Below are positions 1-5,821 of a stretch of DNA of 7,496 bases, piece by piece. The DNA comes from Chloroflexota bacterium (GTDB lineage: Bacteria > Chloroflexota > Dormibacteria > Aeolococcales > Aeolococcaceae). A program made the translations under genes and the position numbers. The DNA is taken from NCBI GenBank assembly GCA_003491925.1, contig DNAU01000093.1, positions 1 through 7,496 on the forward strand. Direction: 5' to 3'. Position 1 is the stretch's first letter; every line of letters starts with the position of its first letter. The notes under the pieces were generated by a model, which saw only the letters and a list, made by a program, of their open reading frames with translations, searched no databases and had not been told where the DNA came from.

Positions 1-75
1 CACCTATTGGCGCAAGCTCTAAGGCGTTTCTTAGGCTCGTCGGGCTCGCGGCCACCGCGTCAAGGAGAGCATGAA

Positions 76-125
76 TGCCGCCCTGTACCGCCTCGTACCG
101 CCCCCGTGGGGGTAGTTGCGAGCGC
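76..125 (+). repeat. Left copy of an inverted-repeat pair (50 bp)
   Basis: This 50-bp stretch recurs in inverted orientation at 3420-3481. By eye the two match at 47 of 50 positions once a 12-base gap is allowed. The right copy has an extra 12 bases between two short direct repeats (TGGGGGTA), so this copy looks like a slippage deletion of the other. Two frames stay open in both copies because the gap is a multiple of three. One reads AALYRLVPPPWG then stop, preceded here by AAGGAG and ATG at 71. A 9-bp inverted repeat flanks this copy (TTCTTAGGC at 28-36, GCCTAAGAA at 124-132). Its nature (dispersed repeat, relic of a mobile element end, or gene 3' end) cannot be decided from the window. Confidence 0.8.
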
Positions 126-159
126 CTAAGAATCACCCCAGACGGCCCGGTGAGACGAT

Positions 160-191
160 CCACCGCTGGAGACGTGATCTCTAAGCGGTGG
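160..191. promoter_or_regulatory. Hairpin/palindrome just upstream of the regulator gene
   Basis: CCACCGCT (160-167) pairs perfectly with AGCGGTGG (184-191). Inside it GAGA (169-172) pairs with TCTC (178-181) around the loop CGTGA. The structure ends 4 bases before the TTG at 196, so it could be an operator, a 5'-leader hairpin limiting translation, or an old element end. No T-run follows, so it is not a standard terminator. The structure is visible in the sequence; the role is inference. Confidence 0.45.
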
Positions 192-195
192 CGCG

Positions 196-2808
196 TTGAC
201 CCTGCTGGCAGGCTCGCCTATCGTCCTTCCTGTGACCGTGCGGTCGGGTCTGGACGCCGGCTTTCGGCCGTCCCTTTCCCGCTTCTTTGGGCGAGAGGAG
301 GAGCTGAGCCAGCTCCGATCACTCCTCGCCTCGGATCGCCTGGTCACCGTCACCGGGGCGGGTGGCGTGGGCAAGACCCGGCTCGCTCTCGAGCTTGTCC
401 GCGGCGGGCTGGACACCTCTCCTGACGGGGTGTGGCTCGTGGAGCTCGCCCTGGTGGAGAGCCCCGATCTGGTGGGGCCGGCGATCGCGCAGACGGTCGG
501 CGGCCTGGAGGATCGCGACCTTGATCATCTGGAACGTGCGGCCGGAGTGCTCTCCTCGGGCCGGCAGCTGCTCGTGTTGGACAACTGCGAGCATCTTCTG
601 GAGGGGGTGGCGGCTGCCGCGAGGCGGCTGCTGACGCAGTGCCCTGAGCTGCGGCTGCTCGCCACCAGTCGAGAGCCGCTCGGCGTTGAAGGCGAGCAGG
701 TCTGGCGGACGCCGCCTCTGGATCTTCCGCCCGCGGGGGCGCATGAGGTGGCCAATGCAGCCGCGACCTCGGCCGTGCGGCTCTTCTGCGACCGAGCCCG
801 GCACGCGATGCCGACCTTCGACCTCACCGCGGACAATGTCGGCGACGTCGTCACCGTCTGTCAAGACCTCGACGGGCTGCCCCTTGCCTTAGAGCTGGCG
901 GCCGCCTGGATGGCAGTCCTATCTCCGAAACAGGTCAGCTCGCGCCTCGCCGACAGCCTCGCCCTGCTCGTCAGGGGAGGGGTGGATCGACTGGCCCGAC
1001 ATCGGACGATGAGGGCGACCCTCGACTGGAGTCATCAGCTGCTCACCCCCGTGCAACGAGCCGCGTTCGCCCGGCTATCGGTTTTCGTGGGCGGCTTCAC
1101 AATCGAGGCGGCCGAGGCTCTGTTCACCGGGCTCGCGCTGGACACCACCCCGCTCGAGCTGGTCGCGTCGCTGGTGGCACGGTCACTGGTGGTTGCGGAC
1201 GTTGCTCACGAGGAGGCACGCTTCCGCCTGCTCGAGCCGGTGCGCCAGTACGCTGCCGACAAGCTCCGATCGGAGCCTGCAGATGAGGACGACGCGCGCA
1301 GCCGCCACCTCCACTTCCTTGCCCACCTGTCCGAGACCGCGGAACCCGCGATCTTCGGTGGTCCCGATCTGCCGTGGCTGCATCGCATCGACGAGGAGCT
1401 GCCCAACATCCGCTCTGCTCTCAGCTGGGGCTTCGGTAATGGCCGCGACGATGCCGCCCGCCTCGCTGCATCCCTCGTCTGGTACTGCTACGCCCGCGAG
1501 CTCCACGAGGGTATCGACTGGTCGCTGCAGGTCATCCGGGGCGGAGGCGAACGGCAGGGCAGGGCCTATTTGATGGCGGGCATGCTGTCCATGAATCATG
1601 GGGACTACGACGCTGCGGAAGCCTATCTGGGCGAGTCGCGCCAGTTCGCCACCCGAGATGGAAAGCGCCGGGAGCTGGTGCACGTGCTGAACTACCAGGC
1701 CGGCGTGGCGGTCCACCGCGGCGACCTCGAGGCCGCGCGCCCCTTCGCCGAGGAAGCTCTCCGCCTGGCCCGAGAGGAGGGGGATGAACGGCTGCAGATG
1801 AGGCCCCTGAACCGACTGGGCATGGTCGCGTTCGACGAAGGCAACCATGCGGCCGCGCGTGACCACTTCCTTCACGCCCTCGCGATCTCCGAACGGCACG
1901 GCGCCACGTGGCCCGGGCTGGTGCACCGTTGCAATCTGGCGGATGTCGCGGTCGACATGCAAGACCATGGCGCGGCGCGGCCAGCATTGCAGGGCGCCTT
2001 TCCGATCATCGCCCAGATCGGGGCCACCCCCGCCGTCACCGCAGGTGCGATCCATGATACCGGCATTCTCGCCATTCAGCTCGGAGAGCCGGCGCGCGGG
2101 TTGCGGCTGCTGGCGGCGGCGACAGCAGCCATGGAGCGGGCTCATTATCGGGACATCGCGGGGGATGCCGAGCGCTCTCAACGATGGATCCGGATTGCCA
2201 GGGAGCAGGTCTCCGACGACGCGGATGCCGCCTGGCGTGAGGGAATGCAGCTCAGCCTCGACCAGGCAGTCGCGGAAGCCCAGGCATTTCTATCCGACAC
2301 GCCGGAGCCCGGACCCGAAGCGTCACCTCCGAGCGTGCCGGCGGAGGGGCCCACGGAACCGGCACTTTCCGGCTCCTTCGTGAGGGAGGGAGAGTTCTGG
2401 TCGCTGGGCTTCGCCGGTCGGGTCGTCCGCCTCAGGGACAGCAAGGGGCTGCGCGACATCGCGCGGCTGCTGGCCTACCCGGGACGCGAGGTGGCGGCCG
2501 TTGAGCTGGCGGCGAACGGACAGGCTGAGCCTCGGACCCCGTGGCAGCGGACTGCGACCCAGCCCGGGTTCGGTGTCGAGGCCGGTGCTGGGCCACTGCT
2601 CGACCTCGAGGCCCGCCAGCAGTACCGGCAGCGCCTGGCTGATTTGGACGAGGAGCTCGCCGACGCCGAGGCGGCCAACGACCCCGAGCGAGAGACGCGG
2701 GGGCGCCGGGAGCGGGAGTTCCTGCTCGGCGAGCTGAGCGCTGCGGTGGTCTCGGCGGGCGGGATCGGACCAGCCTGGATCCGGCCGAGCGGGCCCGCAA
2801 GGCGGTGA
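196..2808 (+). CDS. STAND/NB-ARC ATPase regulator with TPR-like region (frameshifted C-terminus)
   Basis: This is a large cytoplasmic signal-transduction ATPase of the LuxR/AfsR-related 'predicted ATPase' kind, and probably a transcriptional or signalling regulator. In order it shows FFGREEEL (30-37), a Walker A loop TGAGGVGKT (53-61), Walker B LLVLDN followed by CEH (125-133), ATSREPLGV (156-164), GLPLALEL (227-234), a winged-helix-like stretch near 276-350 and helical TPR-like repeats about 400-660. The family C-terminal segment RVVRLRDSKGLRD follows (742-754). No separate N-terminal DNA-binding or cyclase domain precedes the ATPase, so the DNA-binding part is missing or supplied elsewhere. 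The TTG at 196 is the first possible start after an in-frame stop at 175; GTG at 232 or 238 are alternatives, and none has a clear ribosome site. The last 19 residues are out of frame relative to the family; the true ending lies in another frame up to 2942. Confidence 0.85.
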   Translation: MTLLAGSPIVLPVTVRSGLDAGFRPSLSRFFGREEELSQLRSLLASDRLVTVTGAGGVGKTRLALELVRGGLDTSPDGVWLVELALVESPDLVGPAIAQTVGGLEDRDLDHLERAAGVLSSGRQLLVLDNCEHLLEGVAAAARRLLTQCPELRLLATSREPLGVEGEQVWRTPPLDLPPAGAHEVANAAATSAVRLFCDRARHAMPTFDLTADNVGDVVTVCQDLDGLPLALELAAAWMAVLSPKQVSSRLADSLALLVRGGVDRLARHRTMRATLDWSHQLLTPVQRAAFARLSVFVGGFTIEAAEALFTGLALDTTPLELVASLVARSLVVADVAHEEARFRLLEPVRQYAADKLRSEPADEDDARSRHLHFLAHLSETAEPAIFGGPDLPWLHRIDEELPNIRSALSWGFGNGRDDAARLAASLVWYCYARELHEGIDWSLQVIRGGGERQGRAYLMAGMLSMNHGDYDAAEAYLGESRQFATRDGKRRELVHVLNYQAGVAVHRGDLEAARPFAEEALRLAREEGDERLQMRPLNRLGMVAFDEGNHAAARDHFLHALAISERHGATWPGLVHRCNLADVAVDMQDHGAARPALQGAFPIIAQIGATPAVTAGAIHDTGILAIQLGEPARGLRLLAAATAAMERAHYRDIAGDAERSQRWIRIAREQVSDDADAAWREGMQLSLDQAVAEAQAFLSDTPEPGPEASPPSVPAEGPTEPALSGSFVREGEFWSLGFAGRVVRLRDSKGLRDIARLLAYPGREVAAVELAANGQAEPRTPWQRTATQPGFGVEAGAGPLLDLEARQQYRQRLADLDEELADAEAANDPERETRGRREREFLLGELSAAVVSAGGIGPAWIRPSGPARR

Positions 2809-2942
2809 CCGGCCGCATCCGGGAGGCGATCAGTCGCATCGAGAGCGCGCACGCTGAGCTCGGCCACCATCTGCGCCGCTCCGTCCGCACCGGCATCTTC
2901 TGCGTCTACGATCCTCCGGCGCCCACGACCTGGGTCCTCTGA
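2748..2942 (+). pseudogene. Out-of-frame C-terminal tail of the ATPase regulator
   Basis: In the third forward frame these 64 codons read GLGGRDRTSLDPAERARKAV, then an amphipathic segment, then RRSVRTGIFCVYDPPAPTTW and a stop at 2940-2942. From memory of the family, this is the usual ending of proteins carrying the 'LRDSKGLRD' domain, directly continuing the SAAV at residues 848-851 of the upstream frame. Inserting one G near 2748 (GTGGTC to GTGGGTC) would join them into about 915 residues. Either the gene is truly frameshifted, with the last conserved domain lost, or the base is missing from the assembly. Programmed frameshifting is less likely, since no slippery heptamer is evident. Confidence 0.8.
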
Positions 2943-3033
2943 CCGATCGCCAGCCCGGTTCTGGCACTGCCAGGCGGTTCCTGGCGCCGAGTGAGTGAGG
3001 GTCGACCACCGGAGGACGGTGGTGACAGCTCTC

Positions 3034-3040
3034 GAGGTGA
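3034..3040 (+). promoter_or_regulatory. Ribosome binding site deciding the start at 3046
   Basis: GAGGTGA sits 5 bases before ATG 3046, a good Shine-Dalgarno match and spacing. A second site, GGAGGA (3011-3016), lies before in-frame GTG codons at 3019 and 3022 but falls in the loop of an ACCACC/GGTGGT hairpin (3005-3010 with 3018-3023), so the ATG is preferred. Confidence 0.55.
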
Positions 3041-3045
3041 TTCCC

Positions 3046-3294
3046 ATGGAAGCCGTCCGCACGCAGCCGACAATGGCCATCCGCACCTGGCGCCTGCTGG
3101 CAACCTCTCTCCTCTTTCTGGCCCTGGTGATCGGGGGTGCGGCGGGATACGCCGTTCGCCTCACCACCTCGCCGACCCAGACCATCGTGCGCACCGTGAC
3201 GGCGCCGGCCGCGTCGGTCTCGGATCAGTCCGACCAGTCCATCAGCGCTTCCTGCGTTCACCTTCCCCCGCCCCTTCTCGGGAAGGGCTGCTGA
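3046..3294 (+). CDS. Small single-pass membrane protein, hypothetical
   Basis: This 82-residue protein was not recognised as any family. A basic N-terminus (MEAVRTQPTMAIRTWR) precedes one hydrophobic segment at about residues 17-37 (LLATSLLFLALVIGGAAGYAV). A Thr/Ser/Val-rich stretch and a tail containing two cysteines (SASC and GKGC at the end) follow. The charge pattern suggests N-terminus in the cytoplasm and the tail outside; an uncleaved anchor is more likely than a secreted product because no clear signal-peptidase site is seen. It starts 103 bases after the end of the regulator's repaired frame and is closed by a strong terminator, so co-transcription with the regulator is possible. In-frame GTG starts at 2995 or 3022 would add up to 17 residues. 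Confidence 0.6.
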   Translation: MEAVRTQPTMAIRTWRLLATSLLFLALVIGGAAGYAVRLTTSPTQTIVRTVTAPAASVSDQSDQSISASCVHLPPPLLGKGC

Positions 3295-3322
3295 TTTCCT
3301 GGCCTCCACCCCGCGTCCCTCG

Positions 3323-3360
3323 CGCCCGCCGCACCAGAGTGCGGCGGGCGTCTCTGTTTC
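3323..3360 (+). terminator. Intrinsic (rho-independent) terminator
   Basis: A perfect 12-bp stem (CGCCCGCCGCAC at 3323-3334 with GTGCGGCGGGCG at 3339-3350) and a CAGA tetraloop are followed by the T-rich tail TCTCTGTTTC. It lies 28 bases past the stop of the small membrane protein and ends that transcription unit on the plus strand. Confidence 0.85.
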
Positions 3361-3419
3361 GGGATCGCAGCGCGGCCGTCGCGGTGCGCCGACCACGCGG
3401 CCGTCGGAGACCATCTTGT

Positions 3420-3481
3420 GCGCTCGCAACTACCCCCAACCGTACCCCCACGGCGGCGGCACGAGGCGGTACAGAGCGGCA
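3420..3481 (-). repeat. Right copy of the inverted-repeat pair (62 bp)
   Basis: This is the reverse complement of the repeat at 76-125, with three mismatches and 12 additional bases arranged as a short internal duplication of TGGGGGTA. Read on the minus strand, one frame gives SAALYRLVPPPWGYGWG and a stop, and another stays open through the repeat. With its partner it brackets the ATPase regulator and the small membrane gene. The longer form here is probably the ancestral one. Confidence 0.8.
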
Positions 3482-4055
3482 CTTAACTACCACCATCCTG
3501 TCGTGATTCGTATCCAGGGCAGCACTCCACGACACGCCGCAACACGCCAAACGGGGCACTTGAAAACCGCAAGGGCCACCAGGCCCTCGGGAGTGTGTTC
3601 CAGGAGGCCTACCTCCAGGGGGTTAGCACCTTGTGAGGACCTTCAGCCTCCTCGTACACCACGTCCCTGGACGCCGACGGGTTGCCGGACGCACTGACAG
3701 CCACGGGGCAGGCGGACGCCGGTGACGCTAGGCCCACCTGGGCCGCCGCACCATCCCGGGCCGCCAGGCCCACCCGGACCGCCACACGGTCCCGGCCCTC
3801 TCGACGATCGGTAGTCACCGACCGGATCCTCGCCGTCGATAGGAGCAAGGCTGAACCTGGAGAGCGTTGGGCTGCCCCAGAAGGATGTTCTTCAGGATAG
3901 GCCCGCTCTCCCGGATGCAGCAGAGTCGAGGTTTCCACCAGGTCGCGAGCGTTCGTTGCCGGCCCTCTCTGGCCCGCATAAGGGCACGAATCCGGGACTC
4001 CGGCCCGCACCAGCGGCTCCGGCGGCTTCGGTCGGGACGGGCCGAAGTTTCAGCC
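3482..4055. other. Gene-free stretch with small hairpins
   Basis: No reading frame here looks like a protein. The open frames on either strand are rich in Arg/Pro/Ser/Ala, lack ribosome sites and match nothing recognisable. Small inverted repeats are visible: AGGGCC/GGCCCT (3572-3587), GGAGG/CCTCC around CCTA (within 3600-3621), TCGGT/ACCGA around AGTC, and CTTCGG/CCGAAG (4026-4047, followed by TTT on the plus strand). The short GC-rich motif GGCCCACC recurs around 3730-3775. It is probably decayed or intergenic DNA; a structured RNA cannot be excluded. Confidence 0.5.
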
Positions 4056-4080
4056 GCGGACCCAGCCGCGAGTGGTCACC
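4056..4080. repeat. Direct repeat copy A (25 bp), containing the usp stop
   Basis: These 25 bases match 4189-4213 in the same orientation at 24 of 25 positions. The stop codon of the minus-strand usp gene (4076-4078) lies inside this copy, created by reading the repeat in a different frame from that used inside the gene. Confidence 0.8.
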
Positions 4081-4573
4081 ACGGCGGTGGTGGAATTGTC
4101 TCGATACCCGGTGGCTTATCTGGCCAGACCAGCAGCACGGCACAGGGGGCGTGGTCGACAACGAAGCGGGTGGCGGAGCCCAAGCTGTGCGGACCCAGGC
4201 GCGAGTGGTCACCGTCGCGGGCCGCCACCAGCAGGTCGACGTTCTCGGCGACGGCACCGATGACCTCGTGCCCGACCCGTCCCCGACGATGGATGAGCTC
4301 CACATCCTGACGGCCGAGCCGCGCCGCGGCGGCGGCGAGCAACTCCGAGGCGGCCTCATCGGCAACGGCTTGGAGCGGGTGGGTGGGTCTGCGCCCCGGG
4401 AACCCCCGCCCGAGCAGCCCTGACGCGGCCACCTCGGCAACCTCGGTAACCTCGGAGGGGGTGACGTGGAGGAGTGCGACCCGCGCGTCTGAGGGGATGC
4501 TCTGGCTGGCTGCGTCGACGCATCCCTGCCACGTCCCTTCGACCACCCAGACGACGATGCGCACGGGGTGCAT
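4076..4573 (-). CDS. Universal stress protein (UspA-like), single domain
   Basis: This 165-residue protein has a single Usp fold. An opening beta strand RIVVWVVEG (5-13) is followed by ARVALLHVTP (30-39) and a helical middle. Next come DVELIHRRGRVGHEVIGAVAE and NVDLLVAARDG (90-121), then the Usp ending LGSATRFVVDHAP plus CAVLLVW (131-150). The ATP-binding signature (G-2x-G-9x-G-S/T in the family) is only partly kept: G132-S133 are present but the spacing of the upstream glycines differs, and the usual early Asp is replaced by VVEGT. ATP binding is therefore uncertain. GGTGGG precedes the ATG at good distance. The start overlaps the stop of an ArsB-like permease relic (TAATG), which indicates former translational coupling. 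The C-terminal PGIETIPPPPW ends inside a short direct repeat and may be altered. Confidence 0.8.
   Translation of the reverse strand: MHPVRIVVWVVEGTWQGCVDAASQSIPSDARVALLHVTPSEVTEVAEVAASGLLGRGFPGRRPTHPLQAVADEAASELLAAAAARLGRQDVELIHRRGRVGHEVIGAVAENVDLLVAARDGDHSRLGPHSLGSATRFVVDHAPCAVLLVWPDKPPGIETIPPPPW
4189..4213. repeat. Direct repeat copy B (25 bp), inside usp
   Basis: This is the partner of 4056-4080, 133 bases away start to start. On the minus strand it encodes GDHSRLGP of the Usp protein, just before the nucleotide-binding loop. It is likely the source copy, the other being a duplicate that now ends the gene. Confidence 0.8.
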
Positions 4574-4653
4574 TATCCCACCAACCGCAAGGAGAGCCAG
4601 AGGGCCACGGTCGCGGCAAGCAGCACCGGCGGCACCGTGAGGGCGCCCAGGCG
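4573..4653 (-). pseudogene. Relic: last 26 codons of an ArsB-like permease
   Basis: Read on the minus strand this encodes RLGALTVPPVLLAATVALW then LSLRLVG and stop. It is the exact counterpart of the permease end at 6992-7072: 73 of 81 bases are identical by eye, and only three residues differ (F/L, V/L, V/L). Upstream of 4653 the similarity stops abruptly and no further permease sequence is seen, so the body of this gene has been lost. Its stop overlaps the usp start (TAATG), so the pair was once a permease-usp operon. The conservative differences suggest both copies were functional paralogues before this one decayed. Confidence 0.85.
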
Positions 4654-4724
4654 GCGGGGCTGACTCCGGTCATGGGTGCGCGAGCGTACCGACACGCGCC
4701 ACCGCCCGAGACGCCTGAGAGGCG

Positions 4725-4916
4725 ATGACGCTCTCCGTGCGGACCCCGCAGGAGCTCGTCGCCAAGGGCGAGCTGGCCGTGGTCCGCTGCGATCAGGGGA
4801 CTCCAAGAGCCGCTGGCGAGGTCAGCACTCCGTCCACGTGGATGGCAGCGGGGTTCAGCCTTCGGTCTATGCACCTACGCTGCGGGAGGCGGTGGCCAAC
4901 CTCGCCGCAGCACTGA
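4725..4916 (+). pseudogene. Small hypothetical gene, apparently frameshifted
   Basis: The frame from ATG 4725 begins MTLSVRTPQELVAKGELAVV and has strongly GC-biased third positions up to a GGGG run at 4796-4799. After that, gene-like codon use switches to the next frame, which reads GDSKSRWRGQHSVHVDGSGV, then QPSVYAPTLREAVANLAAAL up to about 4925. The original frame ends at 4916 with atypical codons. One missing G in the run would join the halves into a protein of at least 65-70 residues; its true end is unclear because the second frame stays open opposite the MerR gene. A GAGAGG lies only 2 bases before the ATG, so initiation is uncertain. No family was recognised. It could also be a chance open frame. 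Confidence 0.4.
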
Positions 4917-4957
4917 CGAAGCGGGACGCGGGCGGCTCCAGGCCCGGCGAGCCCGCG

Positions 4958-5452
4958 CTACCAGCCCGGTGGCGGGTGAGGCCTCGGACCGTGGGCCTTT
5001 GGCCCCGGCTCACCGCGCCAGGGCTCCGGCCTCCCGGGCCCGTGGGGCGGCGGGGGCGGGTGTCCCTCCGGGTACTGCTCCTCGTCCATGCCGGTCGCCT
5101 CGCGAAAGGCCTTGCGCTGGTAGAGGATGCGCAGGGCCAGCTCGGTGAGCGCGACCCCGTCGCGATCACGCCCGGCTCCCCGCACCTCGCGCTCGGCGAG
5201 CTGCTTGAGCATCTGGAGCCCATCCAGGGAGACCCCGGAATCCACGAGGCGCTTGGTGAGCCGGGCGATCGCCGTGTCCCGCGGTGAGTAGCGCAGCTTG
5301 CCGTGCTCGCGGGTGGGGCTGATCAGGCCGAGCTCCTCCCAGTAGCGCAGGACCCGGGGGGTGACCCCGGTCCGCTCCGCCAGCCGCGGGATGGCGACCA
5401 GTTCTTCCTCATCGCCGGGGGGCGGGGGTGGGGGTCCTTGCATATCTGCCAT
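4958..5452 (-). CDS. MerR-family transcriptional regulator with Pro/His-rich tail
   Basis: This is a 164-residue DNA-binding regulator. The MerR winged helix-turn-helix spans about residues 19-90: AIPRLAERTGVTPRVLRYWE, then LGLISPTREHGKLRYSPRDT, with the typical RYW and R-YS-RD positions. A short helical linker follows (101-120). The effector region is unlike metal sensors of the family: it has no cysteine, and ends in a proline-rich tail with four histidines (131, 137, 154, 159). A poly-proline run also precedes the domain (7-12). HspR-like regulators have a similar HTH, but identity is not claimed. ATG 5452 has no well-placed ribosome site, but a TAATCT -10-like hexamer (minus strand, 5467-5462) lies 9 bases upstream, which suggests a near-leaderless start; ATG 5443 is an alternative. 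It is divergent from the repeat-protein/permease pair, which it probably controls together with itself. Confidence 0.85.
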   Translation of the reverse strand: MADMQGPPPPPPGDEEELVAIPRLAERTGVTPRVLRYWEELGLISPTREHGKLRYSPRDTAIARLTKRLVDSGVSLDGLQMLKQLAEREVRGAGRDRDGVALTELALRILYQRKAFREATGMDEEQYPEGHPPPPPHGPGRPEPWRGEPGPKAHGPRPHPPPGW

Positions 5453-5474
5453 GATCGTGTAAGATTACCTCATC
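5453..5474. promoter_or_regulatory. Candidate MerR operator/divergent promoter palindrome
   Basis: GAT-N3-GTAA-GA-TTAC-N3-ATC forms an imperfect 22-bp palindrome directly upstream of the merR-like start. It carries a TANNNT hexamer on each strand: TAAGAT on plus (5460-5465) and TAATCT on minus (5467-5462). A dimeric MerR protein bound here would cover both possible -10 elements, which fits joint control and autoregulation. The symmetry is seen; binding is inferred, and no good -35 was found. Confidence 0.45.
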
Positions 5475-5502
5475 CGGTCGGCGGGCGTCGGAGCCCACAC
5501 CG

Positions 5503-5516
5503 TCGGACGCGTCCGA
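5503..5516. promoter_or_regulatory. Perfect 14-bp palindrome upstream of the repeat-protein gene
   Basis: TCGGACGCGTCCGA is fully self-complementary and lies 40 bases before the repeat-protein start, within the divergent intergenic region. It could be a second regulator site. In GC-rich DNA a palindrome of this length could be chance, so the role is open. Confidence 0.35.
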
Positions 5517-5542
5517 TCGCTATCACGTCCGGTCACAAGGGC

Positions 5543-5549
5543 AAGGAGG
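5543..5549 (+). promoter_or_regulatory. Strong ribosome binding site for the repeat protein
   Basis: AAGGAGG ends 7 bases before ATG 5557, the best Shine-Dalgarno match in the window. It picks this strand and frame among several that are open across the tandem repeat, and suggests high translation. Confidence 0.8.
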
Positions 5550-5556
5550 AGTTCAC

Positions 5557-5790
5557 ATGGCCAGGGAAGATGACAAGGAACCGGCGGGTGTAGCCGAGCC
5601 AAACGTCGGCACTGAAGCGGGGTACACGCAGGACGCGCCCGAAGTGGGCGAAGCCGAGCCAAATGTCCACACTGAAGCAGGGTACACGCAGGACGCTCCC
5701 CCTCCGGGCGAAGAGGAGCCAAACGTCGGCACTGAAGCGGGGTACACGCAGGACGCGCCCCCTCCGGGCGAAGCCAGGCCCAACGCGTAG
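5557..5790 (+). CDS. Small acidic tandem-repeat protein, hypothetical
   Basis: This 77-residue protein was not recognised as any family. After a 13-residue head (MAREDDKEPAGVA) it consists of three 20-residue repeats (14-33, 34-53, 54-73) with consensus EPNVGTEAGYTQDAPPPGEx, and a partial fourth (RPNA). It is strongly acidic, rich in Pro/Gly/Thr, has no cysteine, no hydrophobic segment and no signal peptide, so it is probably a disordered cytoplasmic protein. Each repeat holds one tyrosine in GYTQDAP. A strong ribosome site and the 31-base gap to the ArsB-like permease imply co-expression, probably under the divergent MerR regulator. It might bind cations or act as a partner of the permease, but that is speculation. 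A multi-core precursor peptide is a formal alternative, though no modifying enzyme lies nearby. Confidence 0.75.
   Translation: MAREDDKEPAGVAEPNVGTEAGYTQDAPEVGEAEPNVHTEAGYTQDAPPPGEEEPNVGTEAGYTQDAPPPGEARPNA
5596..5775 (+). repeat. Three tandem 60-bp repeats inside the coding region
   Basis: Units begin at 5596, 5656 and 5716, and a 15-base degenerate fourth piece runs to the stop. Units 1 and 3 are nearly identical, differing mainly in the Pro-Glu spacer (GAAGTG versus CCTCCG), while unit 2 has a His for Gly change. The close DNA identity indicates recent expansion or ongoing homogenisation, and copy number may vary between strains. Confidence 0.95.
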
Positions 5791-5821
5791 ACCCGAGTAG
5801 AGCAGGCCGGCGGTTGTAACG

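Noticed and set aside
1..75. C-terminal end of an upstream gene (TYWRKL then stop at 20-22)
   Set aside because: Too few codons to judge frame or family; other frames are equally open.
1183..2181. Minus-strand 332-codon open frame opposite the ATPase regulator
   Set aside because: It is the antisense of a gene with clear Walker motifs and TPR-like repeats, and nothing in it resembles a known protein.
3609..4010. Minus-strand 133-codon open frame in the gene-free stretch
   Set aside because: No ribosome site, no recognisable motif, and composition like other shadow frames.
4928..4956. Terminator for the MerR gene
   Set aside because: GCGG/CCGC and GCTC/GAGC arms can pair with a bulge just past the MerR stop, but no T-run follows on the minus strand.
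5596..5775. CRISPR-like array
   Set aside because: The 60-bp units are contiguous with no spacers and keep an open frame behind a strong ribosome site; this is a protein repeat.
5557..5790. Multi-core RiPP precursor interpretation of the repeat protein
   Set aside because: Repeats with Thr/Tyr/Glu invite the idea, but no ATP-grasp, radical SAM, protease or other modifying enzyme is in the window and the leader would be only 13 residues.
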